A program made the position numbers and the translations under genes. From positions 1 to 43,819 of the forward strand of contig JAIXWM010000080.1 of the NCBI GenBank assembly GCA_027491255.1: DNA of 43,819 bases, in the 5' to 3' direction. Below the pieces are notes generated by a model. It had not been told where the DNA came from, searched no databases, and was given only the letters and a program-made list of their open reading frames with translations. Origin of the DNA: Rubrivivax sp. (GTDB taxonomy: Bacteria > Pseudomonadota > Gammaproteobacteria > Burkholderiales > Burkholderiaceae_C). How positions within the stretch are numbered: position 1 is the stretch's first letter; every line of letters starts with the position of its first letter. Positions 17,667-25,542 of the stretch are shown piece by piece.

Positions 17667-18644
17667 TCAGGCCAGGCCCAGTTCCTTCATGACCTGCTCG
17701 GTTTCGCGGATGTCGGCGTCGATCTCGCGCTCGAAGGCGGCGTCGGTCAGGAAGACGTCCGTCCACTTGCGCGTCTGCAGTTCCTGCTTCCAGGCCGCCG
17801 AGTCATGCAGCTTGGTGACGAATTCGGTGAGCGCGTCGCGCTGCGGCTTGGTGATCCCCGGGGGGGCGAACACGCCGCGCCAGTTGGCAGCGGTCACCTT
17901 GACGCCGAGCTCGCTCAGCGTGGGCACGTCCACGCCGGGGATGCGGCGGTTGCCCGAGACGGCCAGTGCCACCATCTTGCCGGCGGCGATCTGGGCCTCG
18001 AATTCCGACCAGCCCGAGATGCCGGCGGCAACCTGGCCGCCGAGGATGGCCGCGTTGGCCGGGCCGCCCCCGGCGAAGGCGACGTAGGCGGCCTCGCGCG
18101 CATTGCCGCCCAGCGCCTTGATGATCATGCCCAGCAGCAGGTGGTCGGTGCCGCCGGCGCTGCCGCCGGCCACGGGCACGGCCTTGGGGTTGGCCTTCAG
18201 CGCGGCTTCCAGGTCCTTCCAGGTCTTGAACTTGCCGCCGGCGGGCACGGCCACGACGCCGGCCTCTTCCGTCAGGCGCGCGATCGGGGTGACGTTGCGC
18301 ATCGTGACGGGGCTCTTGTTGGCGATCGCCGCGCCCACCATCACCGAGCCGCCGACCATCAGGCTGTTGCCCTGGCCCTTGCGCTGGTTCACATAGCGCG
18401 GCAGGCCCACCATGCCGCCGGCGCCGCCGACGTTCTCGAAGGGCATGTTGCCCACCAGGCCGGCGGCCTTGGCGGCCTTCTCGATGGCGCGGGCGGTGCC
18501 GTCCCAGCCGCCGCCGGGGGCTGCGGGGACGAACATGTTCAGCGTGTCGAACAAAGGCTTGCCCTGCGCCCAGGCGGGCAGGGCAGCGCCGGCGCCGAAG
18601 GCGGCGCCCAGACTCAGGACGTGGCGACGGGTCAGGCTCATCAT
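17667..18644 (-). CDS. tctC: Bug-family periplasmic binding protein TctC
   Basis: The 325-residue substrate-binding subunit of the TTT transporter. Its signal peptide contains LTRRHVLSLGAAFGAGAALP and ends near AWAQG; the twin Arg pair followed by hydrophobic residues resembles a Tat signal. FVPAAPGGGWDGTARAI is the family ligand-loop motif, and PFENVGGAGGMVG and PVAGGSAGGTDHLL are further Bug-family signatures. The start has two adjacent ATGs (18644 and 18641) behind a GAGGAG site. It is followed by tctB and tctA. Bug proteins bind many carboxylates, so the ligand is not assigned. Confidence 0.93.
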   Translation of the reverse strand: MMSLTRRHVLSLGAAFGAGAALPAWAQGKPLFDTLNMFVPAAPGGGWDGTARAIEKAAKAAGLVGNMPFENVGGAGGMVGLPRYVNQRKGQGNSLMVGGSVMVGAAIANKSPVTMRNVTPIARLTEEAGVVAVPAGGKFKTWKDLEAALKANPKAVPVAGGSAGGTDHLLLGMIIKALGGNAREAAYVAFAGGGPANAAILGGQVAAGISGWSEFEAQIAAGKMVALAVSGNRRIPGVDVPTLSELGVKVTAANWRGVFAPPGITKPQRDALTEFVTKLHDSAAWKQELQTRKWTDVFLTDAAFEREIDADIRETEQVMKELGLA

Positions 18645-18797
18645 GGATCTCCTCGAGGACTCGCCCGCACCGGGCGGGCTGGGGCGCCAAGCGCGGCGCA
18701 GGAAGTGGCGTGATTGTGCGTTCGACTGGGCGCAGCCCAGGCTCCACACCGGGGGCGGCGCGCTTGGGACTTACCCTGGGGCGCCAGCCCAGCGCCC

Positions 18798-20165
18798 CTA
18801 GCGCTTGAGGTAGCCCCAAGCCTGCAGCCGCGACGTCGCGTAGCCGGCCGCCTGGCCTTGCGGGACGTTCTGCACGTAGCGGGCGAACTGCTGCGCCGCG
18901 GCTTCGCGGCGTCCCATGCCCTCGAGCGCGACGCCCTGCAGGAAGACGGTGCCCGGGTCGCCCGGCAGCAGGCGATCGTAGGCCTGCAGGTCGGCCAGCG
19001 CGCCGGCCGGGTCGCGCAGGCCGAGCTTGAGGGACGCGCCCAGCTTGACCGCCTGGGCTTCGCCGGGGTAGACCTCGCGGGCCCGCTGCACGTGCCGGCG
19101 CGCGTCGTTCAGCCGCCCCTGCGACTGCAGGCACTGCGCCATGCGCACGAGCGACGGGTAGTCGCCCGGCGTCAGCGCCAGGGCCTGCGTGAACTGGCGC
19201 TCGGCTTCGGGCAGGCGCTTCTTCGACATCGCGGTCTCGCCGGCCTGGCAGGCGTCGATCGTCGGCTTCAGGCGGCGCAGGCCGGCGGTGCGGTCCATGT
19301 AGCGCTCGCGCTGCGCCGGCGCCTTGCTGTTGTCGGCGTACACGGTCTCGGCCAGGCGGCGCGCGGTGTCGCGGCGCTCGGTGCTCATCGGGTGCGAGGA
19401 GAACATGGTCTCGAGCACGCTCGGGCGGCGCTCGCGCTCGCCGATCAGCAACTGGTGCAGCCGGACCATGCCGTTGGCCGGGTAGCCGCCGCGCACCAGG
19501 TATTGCTGGCCGAGCGCGTCGGCTTCGCGTTCGTTGTCGCGCGAATAGCTGGCCAGCAGCGCGCTCGAGCCGATCTGCGCCCCCAGGCCGATCAGCGGCG
19601 CCCAGTCGGAGTCGCTCGACGCGGCCTCCAGCCCCGCCACCGCCACCGCCGCCAGCAGCGCCTGCCCCTGGCGCTGCGCCGCGTGGCGGGCGTTGACGTG
19701 CCCGAGTTCGTGCCCAAGCAGGGCCGCGAGCTCGGCCTCGTCGCCCATCTGCACCATGATGCCGCGCGTGATGCCCATGGCGCCCGCGGGGAAGGTGTAG
19801 GCGTTGACGTAGTTCGCGTTCAGCACGCGGTAGCTGTAGGGCATGCCCGGGCGCTGCACGGCGGCCTGCAGGCGCTGGCCGACCTCGCCGACGTAGGCGT
19901 TGACGGCGCCGTCCTGCACCGCGCCGAGGTCGGCGGAGAACTGGTGCGGCGACTGCGCGCGGTCGACGTCGCGCTCCATGCCCTCGGTCATGCCCACGAG
20001 GATGCGCTCGCCGGTGACGGGCGAGGTCGCGCAGCCCTGCAGTGCCGGTGCCGCGGCGGCGGCTGCGAACAGCCAGACCGTGTCGCGGCGACTCAGGGCG
20101 TTGCGCTGCAGGCGGCGGGCGAGGCCCTCGGCCTCGGGGCAGGGCGGGGCGGCGGGCGGGGGCAT
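18798..20165 (-). CDS. M48 metalloprotease lipoprotein with TPR domain (BepA-like)
   Basis: A 455-residue zinc protease resembling BepA (YfgC), which keeps outer-membrane protein assembly in order. A lipobox, ALQGC with Cys45, predicts a lipid anchor. The pair SRR just before the hydrophobic stretch is Tat-like. The zinc motif HELGH is at 152-156, and the third ligand is Glu214 in NEREAD. FSSHPMSTERRDTARRLAE is a family feature. The last 130 residues form TPR-like helices (from about 320). A strong AGGAGG site precedes the ATG at 20165. It lies between the enolase-superfamily gene and tctC on the same strand; a functional link to them is not evident. Confidence 0.9.
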   Translation of the reverse strand: MPPPAAPPCPEAEGLARRLQRNALSRRDTVWLFAAAAAAPALQGCATSPVTGERILVGMTEGMERDVDRAQSPHQFSADLGAVQDGAVNAYVGEVGQRLQAAVQRPGMPYSYRVLNANYVNAYTFPAGAMGITRGIMVQMGDEAELAALLGHELGHVNARHAAQRQGQALLAAVAVAGLEAASSDSDWAPLIGLGAQIGSSALLASYSRDNEREADALGQQYLVRGGYPANGMVRLHQLLIGERERRPSVLETMFSSHPMSTERRDTARRLAETVYADNSKAPAQRERYMDRTAGLRRLKPTIDACQAGETAMSKKRLPEAERQFTQALALTPGDYPSLVRMAQCLQSQGRLNDARRHVQRAREVYPGEAQAVKLGASLKLGLRDPAGALADLQAYDRLLPGDPGTVFLQGVALEGMGRREAAAQQFARYVQNVPQGQAAGYATSRLQAWGYLKR

Positions 20166-20290
20166 GTCGATCCTCCTGGTTCGAGCGAGCGCGAGGTGGG
20201 GTCGGGTGAGGGCGCGGGCGGCGGGCCGCCTCAAAGGCGGGGCGTGTTGCCGCCGCGCGGCGCTTGCATGCGGGAAGGGCGCTTCCCCTC

Positions 20291-21478
20291 TCAGCCCAGG
20301 CGCCAGTCGCGGCGCTCGCTGGCGTGGGCCTCGATCCAGTCCCAGTCGTAGCTCACGCCCAGGCCCGGGCCCTGGGGCACGGGCACGCAGCCGTCGGCGG
20401 GTAGGTCGAGTTCCTGGTCCGTATAACCGCAGGTGTAGACCGGCGGGATGAGGTTGGGCATGGCCGGGCCGGTGAGCGCCATCTCGTAGAAATGGGTGTT
20501 GCGCGTGGCGGCCACGCAGGCGCGGTGGGCCGGGCCGCAGGCGTGGAACTGCACGTCGATGCCCAGGGCCTCGGCCAGGTGGGCGCACTTCATCGCCCCG
20601 GTGATGCCCAGGTCGTATTCGGGGTCGAGGTGGAACAGGTCGCAGGCGCCGGCGATGGCGTAGGCGGCCTTCATCTCGGGCCCGCGGATGTGCTCGGTGA
20701 TCATCAGCGGGGTCTTGATCTTCTCGCGCAGGATCTTCGAGCCGGTGAGCGAGCGCGCCGAGTCGCGGTAGGGGTCTTCGTACCAGAAGGCGCCGATCTC
20801 GTCGCACACATGGCCCATCTTCAGGGCGTCCAGGTGGGTGCGCAGCTCGCAACCGGGGTCGTACATGATCTCCATGCGGTCGCCGATGGCGCGGCGCACG
20901 GCGCGCAGCGTGGCCGCCTCGCGCCGCACGTTGCCGTCGTGCCAGCCGTGGATCTTGAAGCCGTGGAAGCCGCGCTCGGCGCAGGCGATGGCGTATTCGC
21001 CGAAGGCCTCGGGCGAGTCCAGACCGCCAGGGGTGTCCTGGCCGTGGTGGGTGCTGGCGTAGGTGGGCAGCTTGGTCTTGTAGGCGCCGAGCATGGTGGC
21101 CACCGACATGCCGTACTTGCGCCCGACCAGGTCCCACAGCGCGATGTCCAGCGGGCCGTGGCCCATGCCGTCGTAGGCGCGCAGTTCGCGCTTGAAGTCG
21201 TCGTAGATCTGCTCGCGGTGCTCGGGGTCGCGCCCGAGCAGGTGCGGCGCCAGCATCAGCGTCTGGCCGAGCGCGCCCTGCGTGCCCACCCAGTGCGTGA
21301 CATAGCCCCCGGTCAGGCCGTCGTCGGTGCGGATGCGCACGGCGTAACGCATCACGCGCAAAGACGCGCCCTTTTCGTACTGCAGGTTGCTCACGCCCAT
21401 GGCGGCGTGTGCACCGAGTCCGAGGTCCTGGACCTCGAAGTGGAAGGGGATGACGCTGACTTCGTTGATGCGTGACAC
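20291..21478 (-). CDS. Mandelate racemase/muconate lactonizing enzyme family protein
   Basis: A 395-residue member of the enolase superfamily, whose enzymes abstract a proton next to a carboxylate (dehydration, racemisation or lactonisation). Metal ligands are visible as Asp207 (IMYDPGC), Glu234 (FWYEDPYRD) and Glu262 (MITEHIRG). The His-Asp dyad appears as His312 (VQFHACG) and Asp285 (FHLDPEYD). The KxK base motif reads FKIH: Lys175 is present but the second Lys, the usual base, is His177. A GTG at 21478 has an AGGAG site seven bases upstream. It may be a sugar-acid dehydratase feeding the nearby glycerate kinase, but the substrate is unknown. Confidence 0.87.
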   Translation of the reverse strand: MSRINEVSVIPFHFEVQDLGLGAHAAMGVSNLQYEKGASLRVMRYAVRIRTDDGLTGGYVTHWVGTQGALGQTLMLAPHLLGRDPEHREQIYDDFKRELRAYDGMGHGPLDIALWDLVGRKYGMSVATMLGAYKTKLPTYASTHHGQDTPGGLDSPEAFGEYAIACAERGFHGFKIHGWHDGNVRREAATLRAVRRAIGDRMEIMYDPGCELRTHLDALKMGHVCDEIGAFWYEDPYRDSARSLTGSKILREKIKTPLMITEHIRGPEMKAAYAIAGACDLFHLDPEYDLGITGAMKCAHLAEALGIDVQFHACGPAHRACVAATRNTHFYEMALTGPAMPNLIPPVYTCGYTDQELDLPADGCVPVPQGPGLGVSYDWDWIEAHASERRDWRLG

Positions 21479-21658
21479 GTGCTTGCTCCTGGGATGTTTG
21501 CTTTTTGGCCGGCCTGCCACCGGAAACCGGGCTGCGGCCAGGCGAGACAGATTGTGCAGGCAGCCTGCGGACCGCCGCGGATCGGTGCATTTGGCAGGCC
21601 GCAAGGTTTCTGCATTGGCGACCGGGGGCTTGAGCGACGCAGGAAAATCCCGCAACTC

Positions 21659-23635
21659 ATGAGCAAGTTGACAATGCCGCTCGTCGCCGCCTGGTCGACC
21701 CGTGCTGCTGCCGCCGCGCAGGCGCTGCTGCTCGCCGCGGGCGCGGCGGCGCAGACGGGGCCGCTGCCGCCCTGCGTCGGCAGCCAGCAGGACCGCTGGC
21801 ACGAGTGCTCGGGGACTTTCGACGACCGCCGCAACGGCGTGCACTACAACGGGGAGTTCCGCAAGGGCACGATGGACGGGGTGGGCGTCCTGCGCACGCC
21901 GATCACGGTCTACGCCGGTGACTTCCGCCAGGGCCGGATGCACGGTCAGGGCGTGCTGACGATGCTGGAGGACCAGCGCAAGTACGTCGGCGGCTTTCGC
22001 CAGGGGGTGATGCACGGCCCGGGTTCGCTCTTTGGCGCCGACGGGCGGCAGCTCGTCTCGGGTTGGTTCCAGGACGGCGTCTTGGCGGCAGACACGGCCG
22101 CCGCAGGCGTCGGCGGCGCGGTGTCGGTGCTGTCGACGGCCGGCGGGAGGGCGCCGCGCGCGGGTCTCGGCGCCCAGATCGCAGACCCCGGGCCAGGCCA
22201 GCCGGCGGGCGCGCGGGTCGTCGACGTCGCCGCCGGCAGCCCCGCGCGCCGGGGCGGGCTCGCGCCGGGGGATGTGGTCGTTGGTTTCGGGGGCTGGCGC
22301 GTTTCGCGCCCGGCCGACCTGGAGGCGGCAGTCAGCGCGATCGAGCAGGACGGCTTCTTCATGATGCGCCTGCTGCGCAACGGCATCGAGATGGAACTGG
22401 CCGTGCCGCTGGCCCTGGGCGCGCCAGCGCCGGCTGCGCCCGCGGTGGCTCCGGCCGCGCCCGCGTTGGCCACCGTCGCCGCCGCGACCGCCCCGGCGCC
22501 TGTGGCGCCTGCAGCGCCGGGTCCGCAGGCGGCCGCAGCACCGGCGGCCTCTGCGCGGGACGTGACACCAGTGCCAGCGTCAGCGCCGGGGCGAGCGCCG
22601 GCAGGGGCGCCGGCATTGGCGCCGGCAGGGGCGTCGACAGGGGCACTGGCGCCGGCGCCATCACCGGCAGCGCTAGCGGCAGCGCCAGCGGCACGAGCGC
22701 CAGCGCCAGCGCCAGCACCATTACCAGCGCCAGCAGTTGCGCCAGCATCAGCACGAGGACCAGTACCGGCGCTGGCTACAGCACCAGCTCCATCACCAGC
22801 GCCAGCGCCAGTACGAGCGGCAGCGACAGCACCGGCACCGATGCCGGCACAGGTACAGGCACAGGCACAGGCGCAGGCGCAGGCGCAGGCGCAGGCGCAG
22901 GCAGCAGCGCCGGCAGCGCCGGCGGCAATTCCGGCAGCAATTCCGGCGGCAGCGCCGGCAGCAGCGACGGCGACAGCGACAGCGCCGCCGGCTGCTGCGC
23001 CGAACGCGGCCAAGGTACCGGCGCCGCAGGGGCTTTATCTTGCGCGCCAGGGGCAGTCCAGCCTGGCCCAGCTCGAGGTCTGGTTCTTCAACGGCCCCCG
23101 TTTTGTGCAGGGGCCGCGCGCGGCGACGCTCGGTGCCGGTGGCGCGTTCGACTTCGCCCGGGCCGAGACCCAGAGCGTGGGCAGCACCGGCACCTTGGCG
23201 CTGGACGGCGACCGCATGACGCTGAGCGGCCCGGCGCGGCCAGCGACGTCGGCGCGGGTCGACCCGCTGCCGTCGTCGAGCTGCTTCCGCTGGAACGAGG
23301 GCCTGTTCTGCCCGGCGCCGCGCTTTGCCGCCGGCGCGCGCTTGCAGGGTGCGTTTGCCAGTGCCCCGGCGGGAAACGCGCCGGCCGTCCGCGCGGTCTT
23401 CATGCCCGACGGCAGCTATGAACTCGTCCGGACCACGCCCGCCGCCGCGGGCAGTGGCCGTGCCGCGCAGTCCGTGCGGGAGCGGGGCCGCTACGACATC
23501 GACGGCAACGTGCTGCGCCTGCGCCCGGCCGCGGGTGCGCCGACGGCCTTGACGCTCGTTCCCTTCGACGACGGCACACCGGGCCCCGCGCCGCGACGCC
23601 TGTTCTTCGGCGGCGTGGTGCTGGCGCGGGAGTAG
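21659..23635 (+). CDS. Exported MORN-repeat and PDZ protein with Ala/Pro linker
   Basis: A 658-residue protein of unknown function. Residues 1-31 are a signal peptide. Four MORN-type units follow (about 63-80, 85-102, 109-126, 133-142), for example YNGEFRKGTMDGVGVL and YAGDFRQGRMHGQGVL. A PDZ domain spans about 168-245, with GSPARRGGLAPGDVVVGF. Residues 255-455 are an Ala/Pro linker of repetitive DNA. The C-terminal 200 residues (from YLARQGQSSLAQLEVWFFNG) are rich in beta strands and contain a Cys pair (SSCFRWNEGLFCPAP); I do not recognise the domain. The gene is divergent from the enolase-superfamily gene. It is probably periplasmic or surface associated. The start at 21659 is the first giving a good signal peptide. 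Confidence 0.75.
   Translation: MSKLTMPLVAAWSTRAAAAAQALLLAAGAAAQTGPLPPCVGSQQDRWHECSGTFDDRRNGVHYNGEFRKGTMDGVGVLRTPITVYAGDFRQGRMHGQGVLTMLEDQRKYVGGFRQGVMHGPGSLFGADGRQLVSGWFQDGVLAADTAAAGVGGAVSVLSTAGGRAPRAGLGAQIADPGPGQPAGARVVDVAAGSPARRGGLAPGDVVVGFGGWRVSRPADLEAAVSAIEQDGFFMMRLLRNGIEMELAVPLALGAPAPAAPAVAPAAPALATVAAATAPAPVAPAAPGPQAAAAPAASARDVTPVPASAPGRAPAGAPALAPAGASTGALAPAPSPAALAAAPAARAPAPAPAPLPAPAVAPASARGPVPALATAPAPSPAPAPVRAAATAPAPMPAQVQAQAQAQAQAQAQAQAAAPAAPAAIPAAIPAAAPAAATATATAPPAAAPNAAKVPAPQGLYLARQGQSSLAQLEVWFFNGPRFVQGPRAATLGAGGAFDFARAETQSVGSTGTLALDGDRMTLSGPARPATSARVDPLPSSSCFRWNEGLFCPAPRFAAGARLQGAFASAPAGNAPAVRAVFMPDGSYELVRTTPAAAGSGRAAQSVRERGRYDIDGNVLRLRPAAGAPTALTLVPFDDGTPGPAPRRLFFGGVVLARE
22590..22990 (+). 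repeat. Coding microsatellites of the Ala/Pro linker
   Basis: This stretch is built from short in-frame repeats: GCGCCGGCA/GCGCCAGCG nine-base units and, at 22849-22902, nine hexamers of the type ACAGGC/GCAGGC that encode alternating Gln and Ala. Units are multiples of three, so changes in copy number would alter linker length without breaking the frame. Most long open frames on the other strands here are products of this composition. Confidence 0.85.
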
Positions 23636-23694
23636 GGTCGGCGCTGGGGCTGGCGACCGTCAGATTCCTGTCGAATCCGTGACGGGGCACTGGC

Positions 23695-24040
23695 GCGGTG
23701 CCCAGGGCCAGTCGAGCCTGTGCCCCGTTTCACGCAGGGTGTCACCGCCCAGCGCGAGCGCCTGTCGGGACTGCGGCAGAAACGCAGCGGGATCGCCGCG
23801 TGGCCGCAACGTGACCGCGACGGGACCGCGACGTGGTCGCGACCTTCTTGCGGCACGGTGCGCTTGCGTGGCCCCCAGGGCCAGCTGCGAAAGCGCCCCA
23901 TGGCGCGCAGAATGCCGGCGCCCAGTGGCCGCCCATCGGGACTGCGGTTGAAATGCAGCGGAATCGCAGCGGGATCGCCGTGTGGCCGCGGCAGGACCGC
24001 GTCGGAATTGCGGTCCAATCCGGTGTTGGCGCCCGTTTCG
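23695..24040. repeat. Two tandem copies of a 172-bp intergenic unit
   Basis: The 420-bp gap before the glycerate kinase gene contains a diverged direct duplication. CCCAGGGCCAG occurs at 23701 and 23874. CGGGACTGCGG begins at 23766 and 23937, followed in both by an AAxGCAGCGG stretch and GGGATCGCCG, then GTGGCCGC and GACCGCG. The period is 171-173 bp at these anchors. The palindrome GGTCGCGACC lies in the first unit. No gene is seen in either copy. Confidence 0.75.
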
Positions 24041-24055
24041 GCCCCGCATGACCGC

Positions 24056-25393
24056 ATGAACTCACACCAGACCTCCTCTCCCGCTTCCGGCCCGGTCCCT
24101 GACCCGGCGGACCCGCGCGCCTTCCTGCGCGCGCTCTACGACGCCGCTGTCCGGCGCGCGCTGCCTGCTCACACGCTGGGGCGCCACCTGCCGCCGCCGC
24201 CGAAGGGGCGGACGGTGGTCGTGGGCGCGGGCAAGGCCGCAGGGTCGATGGCTGCTGCCGTGGACGCGCTGTGGCCGCAGGACGCGCCCTTGTCGGGCCT
24301 GGTGATCACCCGCTACGACCACGTGCCGCCGGCCTGGCGCGCGGCGCCGGGGCGTATCGAGGTGGTGGAGGCGGCGCATCCCGTACCCGACGAGGCCGGC
24401 CTGGCTGCCACGCAGCGGGTGATGAGCCTGGTTCAGGGCTTGGGCCCCGAGGACCTGGTGCTGTGCCTGATTTCCGGCGGCGGCTCGGCGCTGCTGTCGG
24501 CGCCGGCGCCGGGGCTGACGCTGCAGGACAAGCAGGCCGTGAACCGCGCCCTGCTGCGCAGCGGGGCGGCGATCGACGAGATGAACTGCGTGCGCAAGCA
24601 CCTGTCGGCGGTCAAGGGCGGGCGCCTGGCGGCGCTGTGCGCGCCGGCGCGGGTGGTGACGCTGCTGATCTCCGACGTCCCGGGCGACGAGCCGGCCGTG
24701 ATCGCCAGCGGGCCGACCGTGCCCGACGACACGACCTGCGCCGACGCGCTGGCCATCTGCCGCCGGCATGGCATCGAACTGCCCGCCGCCGCGCACGCCG
24801 GGCTGGAAAGCGGCGCCTTCGAGACACCCAAACCGGGTGACCGCGTCTTCGCCGGGCACGAGGTGCACCTGATCGCCACGCCCCAGCAAAGCCTGGAGGC
24901 GGCTGCAGCGCTGGCGCGCGAGGCCGGCGTGTCGGCGTACATCCTGTCCGACGAGATCGAGGGCGAGAGCCGCGAAGTCGGCAAGGTGCATGCGGCGCTG
25001 GCGCGAGCCGTGGCGCGGCGCGGCCAGCCCTTCAGCGCCCCGTGCGTGATCCTGTCGGGCGGCGAGACGACGGTGACGGTGCGCGCCAAGGGCGGCCGGG
25101 GCGGCCGCGCGACGGAGTTCCTGCTCGGCTGCGCGATCGCGCTGCAGGGCGAACGCGGGGTCCACGTGCTCGCCGCCGACACCGACGGCATCGATGGTGT
25201 CGAGGCCAACGCCGGCGCGATCGCCACGCCCGACACGCTGGCGCGCGGCGCCGCGCTCGGCCTCAAGGCCCAGGAGTTCCTCGACCGCAATGACTGCTGC
25301 AGCTACTTCGAGGCCCTGGGCGACCTGGTGGTGCCCGGACCGACCTTCACGAACGTGAACGACTTCCGGGCGCTGTACATCAGCGGGCGTTGA
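24056..25393 (+). CDS. gckA: Glycerate 2-kinase (MOFRL family)
   Basis: A 445-residue class of glycerate kinase (GckA/TtuD) that phosphorylates D-glycerate to 2-phosphoglycerate, sending it to glycolysis. The N-terminal domain has VVVGAGKAAGSMAAAV and LISGGGSALLSAPAPG, the nucleotide loop region. ISDVPGDEPAVIASGPTVPD is a family signature. The C-terminal MOFRL domain includes ILSGGETTVTVRAKGGRGGR and AADTDGIDG. The ATG at 24056 was chosen because family similarity begins soon after; no strong ribosome-binding site is seen. With the transporter, hydroxyacid dehydrogenase and enolase-superfamily enzyme on the left it suggests a route for sugar-acid or hydroxypyruvate breakdown. Confidence 0.94.
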   Translation: MNSHQTSSPASGPVPDPADPRAFLRALYDAAVRRALPAHTLGRHLPPPPKGRTVVVGAGKAAGSMAAAVDALWPQDAPLSGLVITRYDHVPPAWRAAPGRIEVVEAAHPVPDEAGLAATQRVMSLVQGLGPEDLVLCLISGGGSALLSAPAPGLTLQDKQAVNRALLRSGAAIDEMNCVRKHLSAVKGGRLAALCAPARVVTLLISDVPGDEPAVIASGPTVPDDTTCADALAICRRHGIELPAAAHAGLESGAFETPKPGDRVFAGHEVHLIATPQQSLEAAAALAREAGVSAYILSDEIEGESREVGKVHAALARAVARRGQPFSAPCVILSGGETTVTVRAKGGRGGRATEFLLGCAIALQGERGVHVLAADTDGIDGVEANAGAIATPDTLARGAALGLKAQEFLDRNDCCSYFEALGDLVVPGPTFTNVNDFRALYISGR

Positions 25394-25542
25394 CCTCGGG
25401 GCCGAGCGGGCGCGGGCCTTGCCATCAGGCGCAAGACATCGCCCGGTCGGCCCAGGCGGCCGTTTGCGCTGAGGCGCTCCCGTTCGCGCTCAGACCCAAC
25501 CTGGGCCTCGAGGCTTTCCCAACTTCAAAGTCTGTCAGCCTG

